The notes: a model not told the origin generated them from the letters alone. A stretch of DNA of 14,228 nt from Euryarchaeota archaeon UBA91 (GCA_002499705.1 DAMU01000060.1:1-14228); one strand, 5' to 3'. Positions 1-9,684 are shown, counted from the first letter of the stretch. A program made the numbers and translations.

Positions 1-2
1 TC

Positions 3-3000
3 TCTTGGGATTTGACATCGCATGCCTTGTTGCCAAATGATGTTCCTGAATTCACATGGTCTCACAACTCTCCGAATACCGTAGATGCTTGGAGAGTGCA
101 CATCTTTGAGAGCGCTAGCGACGATATGGCTGGCCGTTATACCTACGATTCTCGTGAAGATTCAGCGATGTTTGATTTACTAAATCTCTCATTCACTCCC
201 TCTGCTTCATTGGATCATGCACAAACGATTCGGTGGACAGTTCAGCCAATTCAATCTGGAATGATTGGGCCACAAAGTTCCTCAACGCTGTTCCATATCC
301 CTGACACGGATTCTGGAGAAATTGATTCAACACACGCATGGGTGACTCTACAGGACGGCTCATTCGTTGAGGATGAAAATTATCCACTGATTACTCAAGA
401 CACGACTTTGGACCAAGGTAATGCGTTCGCAAACAATGGTGGCTCTTCCTATCTTGCAGTCGGGCAAAGCCCTACAAACAGTATCTTGCGTTCAACGACT
501 TTGCTGGAAATTGATTTCTCGACATTACCCCTTCCGAATATGTATGAAATAAATAACGCAACATTAGAACTGACTGTGGTCGCTGGTAGCGATGAAATCT
601 TTGTTACTGTCTCTGAAATGATTACTGGTTGGGATGAATCATCCAGTTGGGCTCACCCAGGTAACAACACAACCTCTTGGCTTGGCACAGGTGCATATCA
701 TTCACTTGACTCACAGATTCCTGAAACAAATGGCTTCTGGATTAACGGGACCAGTGTCTTTGAAATCAACGTCACTTCTATGTTGCAGCATGCCATTGAG
801 CGCGGGCAAGAAAGTTTGAACATCCTCGTTCAACCTGAAGAAATTGATGGTACTGTTGATGGCACTTACTATATTGCCAGCAGTGAATATTTCGGTGTAG
901 ATGACCGTCCTAAACTCTCGATGACCTATGAGTTGACAACACCTTGGTCGCCATCAAATCCAACCAATATGCATCCTGTTGACGGGTCAACTCTTTGGAA
1001 TCTTTCTTCTCCAACACCCAGTGGCACTGATGTTGTTGATGGCAACTGGTCTTCCAGTGATACCAACCAGACCCAATGGGTCCTCTGTGGTGCAACTAAT
1101 GAGCGAATGACGCAAAACCTCGAGTGTTTTGATTCCAATTCAGTTAGCAATGGTTCCGAATTCAATGTGACTTGGGATGCTCAAAACCTCACCATGACTG
1201 CAACTGACCTCGATAAAGGGGATATGTGGCGTTATTGGCGGGTTCGAGGCGACCAAGATAGTCGAATTGGGCATTGGTCGAACGTGCACAAGTTCCGCAT
1301 TCCAGAAGATCAAGGATACTCAGATGGTTTAGGAAATTATACGGTAATGGTGAATCGTGGATCAATTTTCACAGATACTGGACTTCTTCCAGCCGTCCCA
1401 GATGTCGAAATTTCTTCATCTTCAACCACGAATCTCGGTTCATCAACACAACTCAACCTTGGAACATCTGCATCTGGAACGGGTGAAAGTCAAGTCTATC
1501 TCGAATTCGATTTGAGTTCGATGACTTGGCCTTCTGCGATGACGCCGACCTCCATGCTGCTTAACCTGTATAGGACCAGCGTAACAGGCACCTCCTCAAC
1601 GACGATATCGGCACATGCCTGTTCTTCGTTTAGCGAATCTTCGGTAACTTGGAACAGCAATGTTTCATGCACGACAAGTGAAATCACTCGTTCTACTCTT
1701 ACGCTCACCCCTCCTTCTGGCTGGGTTGAATGGGACTTGACAAGTTTGGCTCAATCCAATGTTGCGAATGGAAACCTTACGATGACCGTGTTGCTGAAGA
1801 CTGTTGGCACACCCGCTACAAGCCACTCCTTCTATTCCTCAGAAGGATCGAATGAGTCTTTCCGCCCTCGCTTGACAGTCCAGTATGTCGACAACGTCAA
1901 TGGTATTCAGCCACCGGCTCAACCAGTCCTTACATCCCCTCAAGACGGTGAAGTCCTGTATAATACAACAAATTCTATTCTGCAGCCTGATGACAAACCC
2001 GTACTCTCATGGTCCGCAGTTTCTGGTGCTACCGGATACGTTGTAACCATCGCAAATGAAACAGGTGTTTACAAATTCAAATCTTGGGAAGCAACTGAAA
2101 TTACCGGCACATCGTTCCGATTTGCTGATTCACTTACAACGGGTGAAGTTTTCAGTTGGTGGGTACAAGGCGTGAATCAATCGATTCCTGGCCCTTCTTC
2201 CTCGCGATGGAGTTTTGCCATCGGAGATCCACATCACACCGATAACAATGATTTGACGTATACCTACACTTTCCAAACCGGTAATGAAGTCGCTCAATTT
2301 GGTCATACCAACATTCGAGAGACACACCTCAGCGAAGCGTCGCCGTTGACCAATTATGGAGATGCAGCACTTGCTGAGGTTGGAACATACTTCGGAGCGA
2401 ATTCTGGTTTGGAAGCTCGTCTTACCTTTGGACTCGATAACAGCCAAGTACCACTTCCAGTTTATTCCAATATTCATTCTGCGAGCATTGGATTGTATCT
2501 TGATACTTGGGCTTCAACCGGTGGAGCAACTGAAATGACCTTCAGCGTTCACCGAATTCTAAACACCCAATGGGCTCAATCTTCCTCGACTTGGAACGCT
2601 TCATCAACTTCTACAACCGGTTCATGGGGCGCCCCTGGAATGCAAGCAGGTGTTGATTATGATGCCACACCAGTTTCGACATTTGTCGAAACTGATATGT
2701 CTGACAAGCGATGGATTTGGTTTGACATTGGTGTCAATGGAATGCTTATTGACAACGATAATTCATGGGTTCTGATTGGTACACCAAACCGTGGTACTCT
2801 ACTTGCAAACTTCATTTCGAGTGAAAATGGGTTTGAGAGCCAACGTCCTCAAATTCTGTTGAACCACACTGATGTTGCCTCCATTGATTTGACACCGACT
2901 GCACCGACAACTGACGCCGACACTTCGGTGAGTTTCTCCTTTGTTGCCTATGATTATGCTTCAATGCCAATCAATGCGCCGGTTGTATGGAGTGCGAGTA

Positions 3001-5414
3001 ACGGAAGCATCTCTCAAACCGGCGTCTTTACGCCTTACGCAACTGGCCAACACACTGTTTCTGCATGCTTTGGCATCATCTGTAAATCTGAGATTGTAAC
3101 CGTCACTCCAGGTGCTCCAGCAACGCTTGTAGTTCTACCAGAAGTTGCTACAATCTCTGCGGATGATTCGTTACAAATTATGGCCTATGTCATTGACCAG
3201 CATGGAAATACTGTCCCCGGTCAATCGATCAACTATGTTCCAAGTAACGGTACTATGGATTCGAATACTGAGGGTCTGTTCATTCCTTATGCCAGTGGAG
3301 CACAAACCGTGCAAGTTTCGTGGACTGCTTTAGACAGTTCTACACAAATGACAACTGTCGCAATAACCGTTGAAACGGGTGCGCCATCTTACTTTGTATT
3401 GGATGGTTGCCAAGGAACAGTTCCTGCAGGAATTTGGTGTGCAGTGACGCATACTTTGTATGACCAATTTGGCAATGAAATCTCCGATATCAGTGAAGCA
3501 GGTGACCTTACATGGACTACCTCAAATGGTAATTACAGCGAAACATCCAGTGAATATTTCCCAGACCATGTTGGAATGTGGCACTTGAATCTCACTTCAT
3601 CATCAGGTGCAGCCGGTTCGTTGATGGTTACAGTCGGGCACGGACAGATCGCAAGTTTGGAGTTGGATGCATCAACGTATTCAATCACAGCAGACGACCA
3701 TGTATGGATTAACACCACTCGAATTGATATTCGTGGAAACCGCTTACCAGTTCTTCTGCCTCAGGAAAATTGGGTACAAACTCAAGACGGCCAATTGACC
3801 GTTGGCGCTCCTGCCAAGTGGACTCCTCAATCTCGAGGTGCGAAGATTTTGGAAGCGACCTACGAGACAGTATCTACCCAAATTACGATCGCTGTTCAAG
3901 AAGGTGCAATCGTGTCCCTGATTCTCATTGTCGAGAACAATGAATCTACATGGAATTCGTTTGACATTACGGCTGATGATATTCTTGATGTGAAGGTTAA
4001 AGCATACGACCAGAAAGACAACCGGTGGATTATCTCTGCAGATTGGTCGGTTACTCACGCAGTTTGGACTGATCAATCTGTTCTTGAGCAATTTGTAGGT
4101 GACGAGACTACCTTTGTCCCTTACCTTTCCTCAACAGCTCCTTATTCGATTACTGCGACTTACAACGACGGTTTCACAACCCATGTCGTAAGCATCAATG
4201 TAACTGTGTCTCAAGGGGATCTGGCTTCGGTAGTTGTTACTGCCTCAGGTTCTGATGGAGCGACAAACTCCGTCTTTGACATGACTGCTGATGAGTACAT
4301 CGATTTCTCGTCTGCGTTAGCCGATTTGGACACAAATCCAATTGATTCCAGCATCTTGACATGGACGCTCACGAACTTGGACTCGGGTGATACAGAAGAC
4401 ATCACCGACTTACTTGCGAACAACAACATGCGCTGGGAGGCTTCGGAAGTAGGTAACTGGAGTATATCCGCATCTGCATTCAGTATCCAAGACACGGTAA
4501 CAATGACTGTTCATCACGGACAGGCTGTTACTGTATTGGCGGTTCTCGACACCAGTGAACAGACAGCTGGTGGCATCATCAATATGATTGTCACTGGAAC
4601 AGACAGTGATGGAAATACCTTCCCGCAACTTGTCGAATGGACAGAGGATGGCGTCGAAGTGGAGAACATTACAGCCGGTTCCAATGAAGGTACTTATGCC
4701 TTCAAGGCCACAATTGCTGGTCCACACACTTTGGATTATTCAACTGGAATTGTAAGTAATTCTGCAAATATTTCAGTTGATGCACTGTATATCGTTCATT
4801 CCCTTACCATTGAATTGTCCTCTGAATCGATAGACCAACTTGGCAGTTTCACGGTTACTGTGAAAGCATTCGATGAGTATCTCAACCCGATTTCAATCCC
4901 ATCGAGTGCTGATGTTGACGCAACTGGCCGGGCAGAGGTCTTGAATCAAGGGCAGGGAGTATGGAACATCGTTACTCTTGATGATGGCCCTCAAACAGTC
5001 ACTATTACGGCCGGTTCTGTAACTGAAGAACGTAATGTCGAAGTCGTCGGTAATGTTGGTGGATTCTTCAAGGCTGGAGGACCTCTGTATTATGTTGGCG
5101 CAGTTCTCATCGGTATTGTTTCGCTTGTCATTGTCGGATTACTCGTTTCAATGCTCCGTGGTGGCGATGCAGACTATGATGAGTATGATGACGAGTATGA
5201 AGAAGAGGATGAACCATCTGGTCCGGCTCCTGGTCCGACAGGTCCAGCACCGGTTGCGAAGCCAATCCCAGATATCGAGTCGCAGCCAGATGACACGTCT
5301 TGGCAGGTAGATCACCGAGTTGACGATGACGGAACTGAATGGGCCGAAGATGAAAACGGCACATGGTGGTACCGACAAGATGGTGACACTGAGTGGGGCG
5401 AATGGACTGATTAA
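3..5414 (+). CDS. Giant cell-surface protein, 5'-truncated: Fn3-like/DNRLRE-like units, Ig-like repeats, C-terminal anchor
   Basis: The frame is open to the left edge (Ser-Trp-Asp precede the TTG at 12), so the true start and signal peptide lie outside the window. Numbering from that TTG (1,800 residues), I see Fn3-like segments at about 10-97, 310-432 and 634-738. Each is followed by a DNRLRE-like beta domain (about 125-308, 445-626, 755-953), with the characteristic Leu-x-x-Gly strand, a Leu/Phe-Asp-Leu-Ser turn and an Arg-Pro-x-Leu ending. About eight Ig-like (Big/invasin-type) repeats follow (about 955-1680), several opening with Thr/Ser-Ala-Asp-Asp/Glu. A membrane helix lies at about 1690-1715, then an acidic stretch, a Pro/Gly spacer and a Trp-rich end. 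The likely role is a stalk-like adhesin or envelope protein, with the ectodomain outside and about 85 residues in the cytoplasm. Many N-x-S/T sequons and paired cysteines fit extracellular exposure. The ligand is unknown. The domain family names are my recognition, not a search result. Confidence 0.85.
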   Translation, partial: SWDLTSHALLPNDVPEFTWSHNSPNTVDAWRVHIFESASDDMAGRYTYDSREDSAMFDLLNLSFTPSASLDHAQTIRWTVQPIQSGMIGPQSSSTLFHIPDTDSGEIDSTHAWVTLQDGSFVEDENYPLITQDTTLDQGNAFANNGGSSYLAVGQSPTNSILRSTTLLEIDFSTLPLPNMYEINNATLELTVVAGSDEIFVTVSEMITGWDESSSWAHPGNNTTSWLGTGAYHSLDSQIPETNGFWINGTSVFEINVTSMLQHAIERGQESLNILVQPEEIDGTVDGTYYIASSEYFGVDDRPKLSMTYELTTPWSPSNPTNMHPVDGSTLWNLSSPTPSGTDVVDGNWSSSDTNQTQWVLCGATNERMTQNLECFDSNSVSNGSEFNVTWDAQNLTMTATDLDKGDMWRYWRVRGDQDSRIGHWSNVHKFRIPEDQGYSDGLGNYTVMVNRGSIFTDTGLLPAVPDVEISSSSTTNLGSSTQLNLGTSASGTGESQVYLEFDLSSMTWPSAMTPTSMLLNLYRTSVTGTSSTTISAHACSSFSESSVTWNSNVSCTTSEITRSTLTLTPPSGWVEWDLTSLAQSNVANGNLTMTVLLKTVGTPATSHSFYSSEGSNESFRPRLTVQYVDNVNGIQPPAQPVLTSPQDGEVLYNTTNSILQPDDKPVLSWSAVSGATGYVVTIANETGVYKFKSWEATEITGTSFRFADSLTTGEVFSWWVQGVNQSIPGPSSSRWSFAIGDPHHTDNNDLTYTYTFQTGNEVAQFGHTNIRETHLSEASPLTNYGDAALAEVGTYFGANSGLEARLTFGLDNSQVPLPVYSNIHSASIGLYLDTWASTGGATEMTFSVHRILNTQWAQSSSTWNASSTSTTGSWGAPGMQAGVDYDATPVSTFVETDMSDKRWIWFDIGVNGMLIDNDNSWVLIGTPNRGTLLANFISSENGFESQRPQILLNHTDVASIDLTPTAPTTDADTSVSFSFVAYDYASMPINAPVVWSASNGSISQTGVFTPYATGQHTVSACFGIICKSEIVTVTPGAPATLVVLPEVATISADDSLQIMAYVIDQHGNTVPGQSINYVPSNGTMDSNTEGLFIPYASGAQTVQVSWTALDSSTQMTTVAITVETGAPSYFVLDGCQGTVPAGIWCAVTHTLYDQFGNEISDISEAGDLTWTTSNGNYSETSSEYFPDHVGMWHLNLTSSSGAAGSLMVTVGHGQIASLELDASTYSITADDHVWINTTRIDIRGNRLPVLLPQENWVQTQDGQLTVGAPAKWTPQSRGAKILEATYETVSTQITIAVQEGAIVSLILIVENNESTWNSFDITADDILDVKVKAYDQKDNRWIISADWSVTHAVWTDQSVLEQFVGDETTFVPYLSSTAPYSITATYNDGFTTHVVSINVTVSQGDLASVVVTASGSDGATNSVFDMTADEYIDFSSALADLDTNPIDSSILTWTLTNLDSGDTEDITDLLANNNMRWEASEVGNWSISASAFSIQDTVTMTVHHGQAVTVLAVLDTSEQTAGGIINMIVTGTDSDGNTFPQLVEWTEDGVEVENITAGSNEGTYAFKATIAGPHTLDYSTGIVSNSANISVDALYIVHSLTIELSSESIDQLGSFTVTVKAFDEYLNPISIPSSADVDATGRAEVLNQGQGVWNIVTLDDGPQTVTITAGSVTEERNVEVVGNVGGFFKAGGPLYYVGAVLIGIVSLVIVGLLVSMLRGGDADYDEYDDEYEEEDEPSGPAPGPTGPAPVAKPIPDIESQPDDTSWQVDHRVDDDGTEWAEDENGTWWYRQDGDTEWGEWTD

Positions 5415-5447
5415 GGTTCCATATCTTTGATAGATGTTGAATGTAAA

Positions 5448-5452
5448 GGTGA
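5448..5452 (+). promoter_or_regulatory. Shine-Dalgarno site deciding the start of the second surface-protein gene
   Basis: GGTGA lies 4 nt before the ATG at 5457, a typical archaeal ribosome-binding site. It supports the ATG over the upstream TTG at 5427, and the ATG also gives the better signal peptide. Confidence 0.6.
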
Positions 5453-5456
5453 AATC

Positions 5457-8132
5457 ATGCGGACCGTGAATCGAATATGGAAAAACATGGTTTTCATGTT
5501 GTGTATTCTCTTGTTCACTTCTCATGGAATGCATATTGTGCTCTCTTCACAATCACTTGAAGAAAATCAGCATATCACTCATGCTGGTACCGCTGTTCGT
5601 GTTGAGATAAGTGCTCCAGTTATGACCTTAAGCGCAGATGAAGTTACGATGTTTACTGCTGAACTTTATGATTCTGTAAACAACTTAGTCTCAGGAGATG
5701 TTGTTTGGAGTTCTTCAAACGGTTCCATCTCGCCTGAAGGAATGTTTTACCCTTGGAATTCGGGCATGATAACCATTGAAGCAAATCACAATGGCATTGT
5801 TGGTTCATTGAATATTTCAGTGACTGCAGGTGTTGGACAATCTCTTGAAATAACGAGTTTGAATGCTCATGTCTTAGCTCCAGTTACCCTTACTGCAAAC
5901 CTCTTGGATGCCCGTGGAAATGCTCAATTGTCACAGGATGCCGTTTGGACTGTTGATGGCAACTATGTAGGGGTTGGCAGCCCTTTATGGACACCAGAAG
6001 ATGTCGGTGAATTCAGCATTCGAGTCCGTCTTCACCAAATGGAGCATGTCTCTAACATACATGTTACTGCAGGTTCTCCGTATGAATTCATTTTTGAAGA
6101 AGGCTTGCAAGTCCGCAGCGGTCATGCGCTTTTCATCACTCCCCAACTGCTTGACATCAATGGTTTTGCGATGAATGTTACCGAAGCAGGCAACCGTGCT
6201 TGGACTGTTGAAAATGGCAGTATTCTCCCTTCTGGTTGGTTTACTGCCTCTCATCCAGGTGTTTGGAACATCACCGTCTCTGCTGGGAACGTGACCGGAT
6301 TTGGAACGGTCCGAGTCGTGCCTGCTGATGCAGCAATATCGCAAGTCGTAGTTCTGTCTGACGACCAAATTTTCATCGCTGGAACCTCCTATGAGGTTGC
6401 TGCAATGCGAACTGATTCCCAAGGTTACACCGGACCCATCACACCTCCTCTTGAAAATTTCAGTGTTACAAGCGGTGGATTAGCAGCAATCAACGATGCA
6501 GTTTATTGGACTCCTGGAGCGATGGGAATGCATGAAATTCGTGTTGTTGATGACGGAGTTGTCTCCACCCTCACGGTTGAAGTTGTCCATGGTAATGCAA
6601 TTGATACCTACTTGAAACTCTCATCCACCTCAGCAATGGTTGCAGGAGAACAAAGCACAATTCTCTTCCATGCCGTTGACGTCATCGGTAATGAGTGGAT
6701 GGTCAACGGTTCTCTCACCATGGTCAACGGTAACGAATCTCAATTCACTGAATACAACGGCTATGCTACCGTAACTCCACGCCAGGTTCAAATCTGGAGA
6801 GTCGAAGGTTCATGGTTTGATTTTTCGACTGAAACACGGTTTGAACCGGTCTTCCAAATGCAATCAAAGCCTGGCCGATTGGCGTTTATCCAACTTAATG
6901 GAGAGGGAGCAATTTTGCCCTCAGATACATCGTTATCTCTCGACCCCATGTTCTATGACGCTTACTCCAATTCCTTAGAATCAATACGATTAAACTGGAC
7001 AGTCGATGGTTCTGATGCTACCGTTGACATTCTTCTTTCCGATCTTCACTGGATACCTACGAACGTAGGCGGGCATGAGATACGTGCGAATGCAGATGGC
7101 GTTTTTGCTACTATTCGTCTTACCGTTGTAGCAGGAGATGCGCGTAACCTGGTCACCGACCAAGAAGATGGCCTCGTTGTTCAAGCAGGTGTGGCCAGTG
7201 AATTGTTTATTCAAACAATTGATGCACATGGAAATCTTGCACCCTCGACAGAGGTCGTTTCGGTATTGGACAACAAATTTGGTACCCTTGAAGCCTCATC
7301 TTCAGGAAATGGCTATTGGAATTTTATTGGACAGACTGCTGGAACTTACACTCTCGAGTTAGTGCAAGACGGTGCTGTTCACAGTATTCCACTCACGGTT
7401 GGACCCGGTGTTGCAGTTCGCCTCGATTCGTCTATTGAAGATCAAAGTATTGCTCAAGGCGACACAGTTCTGTTGAGAGTTCAAGGCGTCGACATGTTTG
7501 ACAACCTCGTTGAAGTTGATGCAGATAATACAACGGTTAGTTGTACTTCTGGTTCTGCAAAACACGTCACAGGAGATACGTGGGAGCTGGATGTCTCTTC
7601 TGCAGGAAATGACCGTTCCTGTAACATTCTTTGGAGTGGTCTTATCTCTCAAAATTATTTTGATGTTGAAGCAGTTCTTCTTGGAGGTGCTGTTGGTTCA
7701 ACCAACACTGCTATGGGTCTTGGAATCTTTTTACTCACCCTCATTCTTGTCACGTTAGTCGTTTTGGTTCGTCGAGCCAACCAACAAGAGGACGATGATG
7801 AATGGGCCGAGGACGCTTTTGACGACGATGATGAATACGATGAGGAGGAGAATGAGGAAGACGATTCAACTCAAGAGACTTCATCAGAATCATCATCCAT
7901 GGATGATTTAGTTAAAGCCCATCAAACGAACAAAGAGAACGCTTCAGAAGATTCTGGTGGCGTCTTAACCGATGAATTGCGAGCGACTCTCGCCCAACAG
8001 GCTGCAGAAATAGGCGTAATGCAAGCAGCACCGGGTACTGTTCAAGGTTCGAGTGGCTGGTATGTCGATATCAGCAGTGAAGTACAGTATTGGAACGTTG
8101 GTGCTGATGGGTCTTGGACACGGGGCGATTAG
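5457..8132 (+). CDS. Surface protein with signal peptide, about eight Ig-like repeats and a membrane-anchored acidic tail
   Basis: The protein has 891 residues from the ATG at 5457. That start is chosen because GGTGA (5448-5452) sits 4 nt upstream and the N-terminus then reads as a signal peptide: Arg/Lys-containing residues 1-9, a hydrophobic core at about 11-21, and likely cleavage near 30-33. A TTG at 5427 would add ten polar residues in front. Ig-like repeats of about 80-95 residues fill 45-741, most ending in a Val-Thr/Val-Ala-Gly-type strand. A membrane helix lies at about 752-772, then a dense Asp/Glu block (778-804), a Ser/Glu-rich linker and a Trp-containing end (868-887). It lies 42 bp behind the preceding surface-protein gene on the same strand and shares its architecture, so co-transcription and a joint envelope role are likely. 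It has no DNRLRE-like module. No catalytic domain is visible. Confidence 0.88.
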   Translation: MRTVNRIWKNMVFMLCILLFTSHGMHIVLSSQSLEENQHITHAGTAVRVEISAPVMTLSADEVTMFTAELYDSVNNLVSGDVVWSSSNGSISPEGMFYPWNSGMITIEANHNGIVGSLNISVTAGVGQSLEITSLNAHVLAPVTLTANLLDARGNAQLSQDAVWTVDGNYVGVGSPLWTPEDVGEFSIRVRLHQMEHVSNIHVTAGSPYEFIFEEGLQVRSGHALFITPQLLDINGFAMNVTEAGNRAWTVENGSILPSGWFTASHPGVWNITVSAGNVTGFGTVRVVPADAAISQVVVLSDDQIFIAGTSYEVAAMRTDSQGYTGPITPPLENFSVTSGGLAAINDAVYWTPGAMGMHEIRVVDDGVVSTLTVEVVHGNAIDTYLKLSSTSAMVAGEQSTILFHAVDVIGNEWMVNGSLTMVNGNESQFTEYNGYATVTPRQVQIWRVEGSWFDFSTETRFEPVFQMQSKPGRLAFIQLNGEGAILPSDTSLSLDPMFYDAYSNSLESIRLNWTVDGSDATVDILLSDLHWIPTNVGGHEIRANADGVFATIRLTVVAGDARNLVTDQEDGLVVQAGVASELFIQTIDAHGNLAPSTEVVSVLDNKFGTLEASSSGNGYWNFIGQTAGTYTLELVQDGAVHSIPLTVGPGVAVRLDSSIEDQSIAQGDTVLLRVQGVDMFDNLVEVDADNTTVSCTSGSAKHVTGDTWELDVSSAGNDRSCNILWSGLISQNYFDVEAVLLGGAVGSTNTAMGLGIFLLTLILVTLVVLVRRANQQEDDDEWAEDAFDDDDEYDEEENEEDDSTQETSSESSSMDDLVKAHQTNKENASEDSGGVLTDELRATLAQQAAEIGVMQAAPGTVQGSSGWYVDISSEVQYWNVGADGSWTRGD
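6699..6731 (+). repeat. 12-bp direct repeat inside an Ig-like repeat
   Basis: ATGGTCAACGGT occurs at 6699-6710 and again at 6720-6731, 21 bp (seven codons) apart and in frame, encoding Met-Val-Asn-Gly twice. It may be a small in-frame duplication or chance. It is not a mobile-element repeat. Confidence 0.5.
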
Positions 8133-8196
8133 CGTGCCTACATCTACTCCTCTGGTCGATTCAGATGATTTAAAGCAATTACTTTGGCTTTTTCCC

Positions 8197-8218
8197 GCCC
8201 TTACATGTTGGCAAGGGC
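8197..8218. terminator. Possible hairpin in the convergent intergenic gap
   Basis: The gap 8133-8280 lies between the stops of the second surface-protein gene (+) and the permease (-). GCCCTT (8197-8202) can pair with AAGGGC (8213-8218) across a 10-nt loop, and a run of five T (8189-8193) lies just before it. A symmetrical stem here could serve both genes, but six pairs and a short T run are weak evidence. Nothing else convincing was seen in the gap. Confidence 0.25.
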
Positions 8219-8280
8219 ATGCTTTGTATTCAGTGTTCAAGGCAGAAGTGGCTCTCCCGTTGCTTCGCTATGTGCTCTAA

Positions 8281-9684
8281 TCACTCGTCTTTTGGTATCG
8301 AAAATTTGTAGTTTTGCTTACCGTAAATGAAGTAGGTTGAAACACCAATTGCAATGGCTGCTAAAGCGCCGTACAAGGCCTTCTCTCCCATGATGAGTAT
8401 GAGGACTCCACCTGCAATCGTACCAATAAGTTGCACCCATGGGAAGAGTGGAGACTTGAACGTTGGTTTGTACCAATAATCTTTCTCACTGTCTGCACGT
8501 AAGATAATCACGCTGACATTTAGAGCGACAATCACCATGATCTGGAATCCAGATGCTAACTTTGCTACATCCTTGACAGGAAGCGTAAGAATACTGATCG
8601 CCATAGTGATCGCCGTGATAATAATCGCCCAATGGGGTGTTTCAAACTTGTTGTTTGTTTCGGACATACTGTCTGGCAACAAACTGTCTTTTGCCATTCC
8701 AAACAGGAAACGGGATGCAGCCAGTAATCCTGATAAAGCTCCAGAAATCATTGTCAATACTGCCAGAATAGCCAAAGCCAGGCCGACATTTGTTGATGCA
8801 ACTGCATCAACGAAGGCAAAAATAGGATCCTCTCTCGCAGAACCATCTGAATTGAGCCACCATTCTCCTTCAATTGATCCCATCATAATGTAAGTAACAA
8901 CGACATAAAGCAAAGTAATGAGTAAAAGAGAAATTAACATTCCCATTGGTAAATTCTTTTCCGGTTCCTTTACTTCTCCACCAATCGCACCTGCTTTGTA
9001 AATTCCTGCATATGCAACAAACACTAACGCAGCAGCTTCAGCAACCAATATCGGTTGATTTCTGGAAGTATCAATCGCACTATCCATCGGACGGGAAAAA
9101 TCAAAATTTGCGTCAAATAACTGGAAGAAACAGATGATGAGTATCAAACTCGTAGTTAACGCCAAAATCGGCGTCTGGAATGCTTTGACCTTTTTAATCC
9201 CAAAGATGTTGAGAACAGTAATCAAAACCAGTGCAATCATAATTAATAGAGTTGCATTGGCTGTAACATCTAAATATTCAGTGACCGCATACATATATGC
9301 TGAAAATCCAATAAGCGCAAATGCGGATTTGAGCAAAAAGGAGGCCCAAAGTCCTAAGCCGCTAATCGTTCCAATCAACGGCCCAAAAGAGCGTTCTACG
9401 TAGACATAAGCACCACCGTTCGATGGCATAGCAGAAGCTAATTCGGATTTCGAAAGCGTACCCGGCAGGAACACTATTCCAGCGAGTAAAAATGCTAACC
9501 AAATTCCGGGACCCATAATTGCGGCTGCAAATGACGGCAACACAAAGAGGCCCGAACCGATGCTTGCTGCGACTGTTACGATAATAACGCCGATTAAACT
9601 CAATGACCTTTCGATTTTGGTCTTCACTGCATCAACGAGATTTATTTCGCCACTGAGAATTTTATTAGCAGTTTTGAGTGTCAT
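8281..9684 (-). CDS. APC-superfamily amino acid/amine permease
   Basis: This 467-residue polytopic membrane protein has the hydrophobic pattern of a 12-helix APC (amino acid-polyamine-organocation) transporter. Diagnostic features are the glycine-rich unwound segment of helix 1 (GSGLFVLPS, residues 43-51), the PSNGGAYVYVERSFGP loop (87-102) and the GEVKEPEKNLP motif after helix 6 (236-246). Family members import amino acids, amines or related metabolites by proton or sodium coupling, or by exchange. The substrate cannot be read from sequence. There is no C-terminal UspA domain. The ATG at 9684 is preceded by a run of six G on the coding strand (9690-9695) at 5-nt spacing, which supports the start. 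It lies 105 bp downstream of the dioxygenase/deaminase fusion on the same strand. That hints at uptake of that pathway's substrate, but the gap has its own promoter-like elements. Confidence 0.88.
   Translation of the reverse strand: MTLKTANKILSGEINLVDAVKTKIERSLSLIGVIIVTVAASIGSGLFVLPSFAAAIMGPGIWLAFLLAGIVFLPGTLSKSELASAMPSNGGAYVYVERSFGPLIGTISGLGLWASFLLKSAFALIGFSAYMYAVTEYLDVTANATLLIMIALVLITVLNIFGIKKVKAFQTPILALTTSLILIICFFQLFDANFDFSRPMDSAIDTSRNQPILVAEAAALVFVAYAGIYKAGAIGGEVKEPEKNLPMGMLISLLLITLLYVVVTYIMMGSIEGEWWLNSDGSAREDPIFAFVDAVASTNVGLALAILAVLTMISGALSGLLAASRFLFGMAKDSLLPDSMSETNNKFETPHWAIIITAITMAISILTLPVKDVAKLASGFQIMVIVALNVSVIILRADSEKDYWYKPTFKSPLFPWVQLIGTIAGGVLILIMGEKALYGALAAIAIGVSTYFIYGKQNYKFSIPKDE

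Noticed and set aside
2130..2477. Antisense 115-codon frame inside the first surface-protein gene
   Set aside because: It has no family resemblance or start signal, and the plus-strand domain structure is continuous across it.
5427..5456. TTG start of the second surface protein
   Set aside because: It would put ten polar, acidic residues before the signal peptide, and GGTGA is correctly placed for the ATG at 5457.
8134..8280. A 48-codon GTG-started reading frame in the convergent gap
   Set aside because: It has no ribosome-binding site and no recognisable motif, and the open frame continues from out-of-frame sequence of the upstream gene. It is more likely chance.
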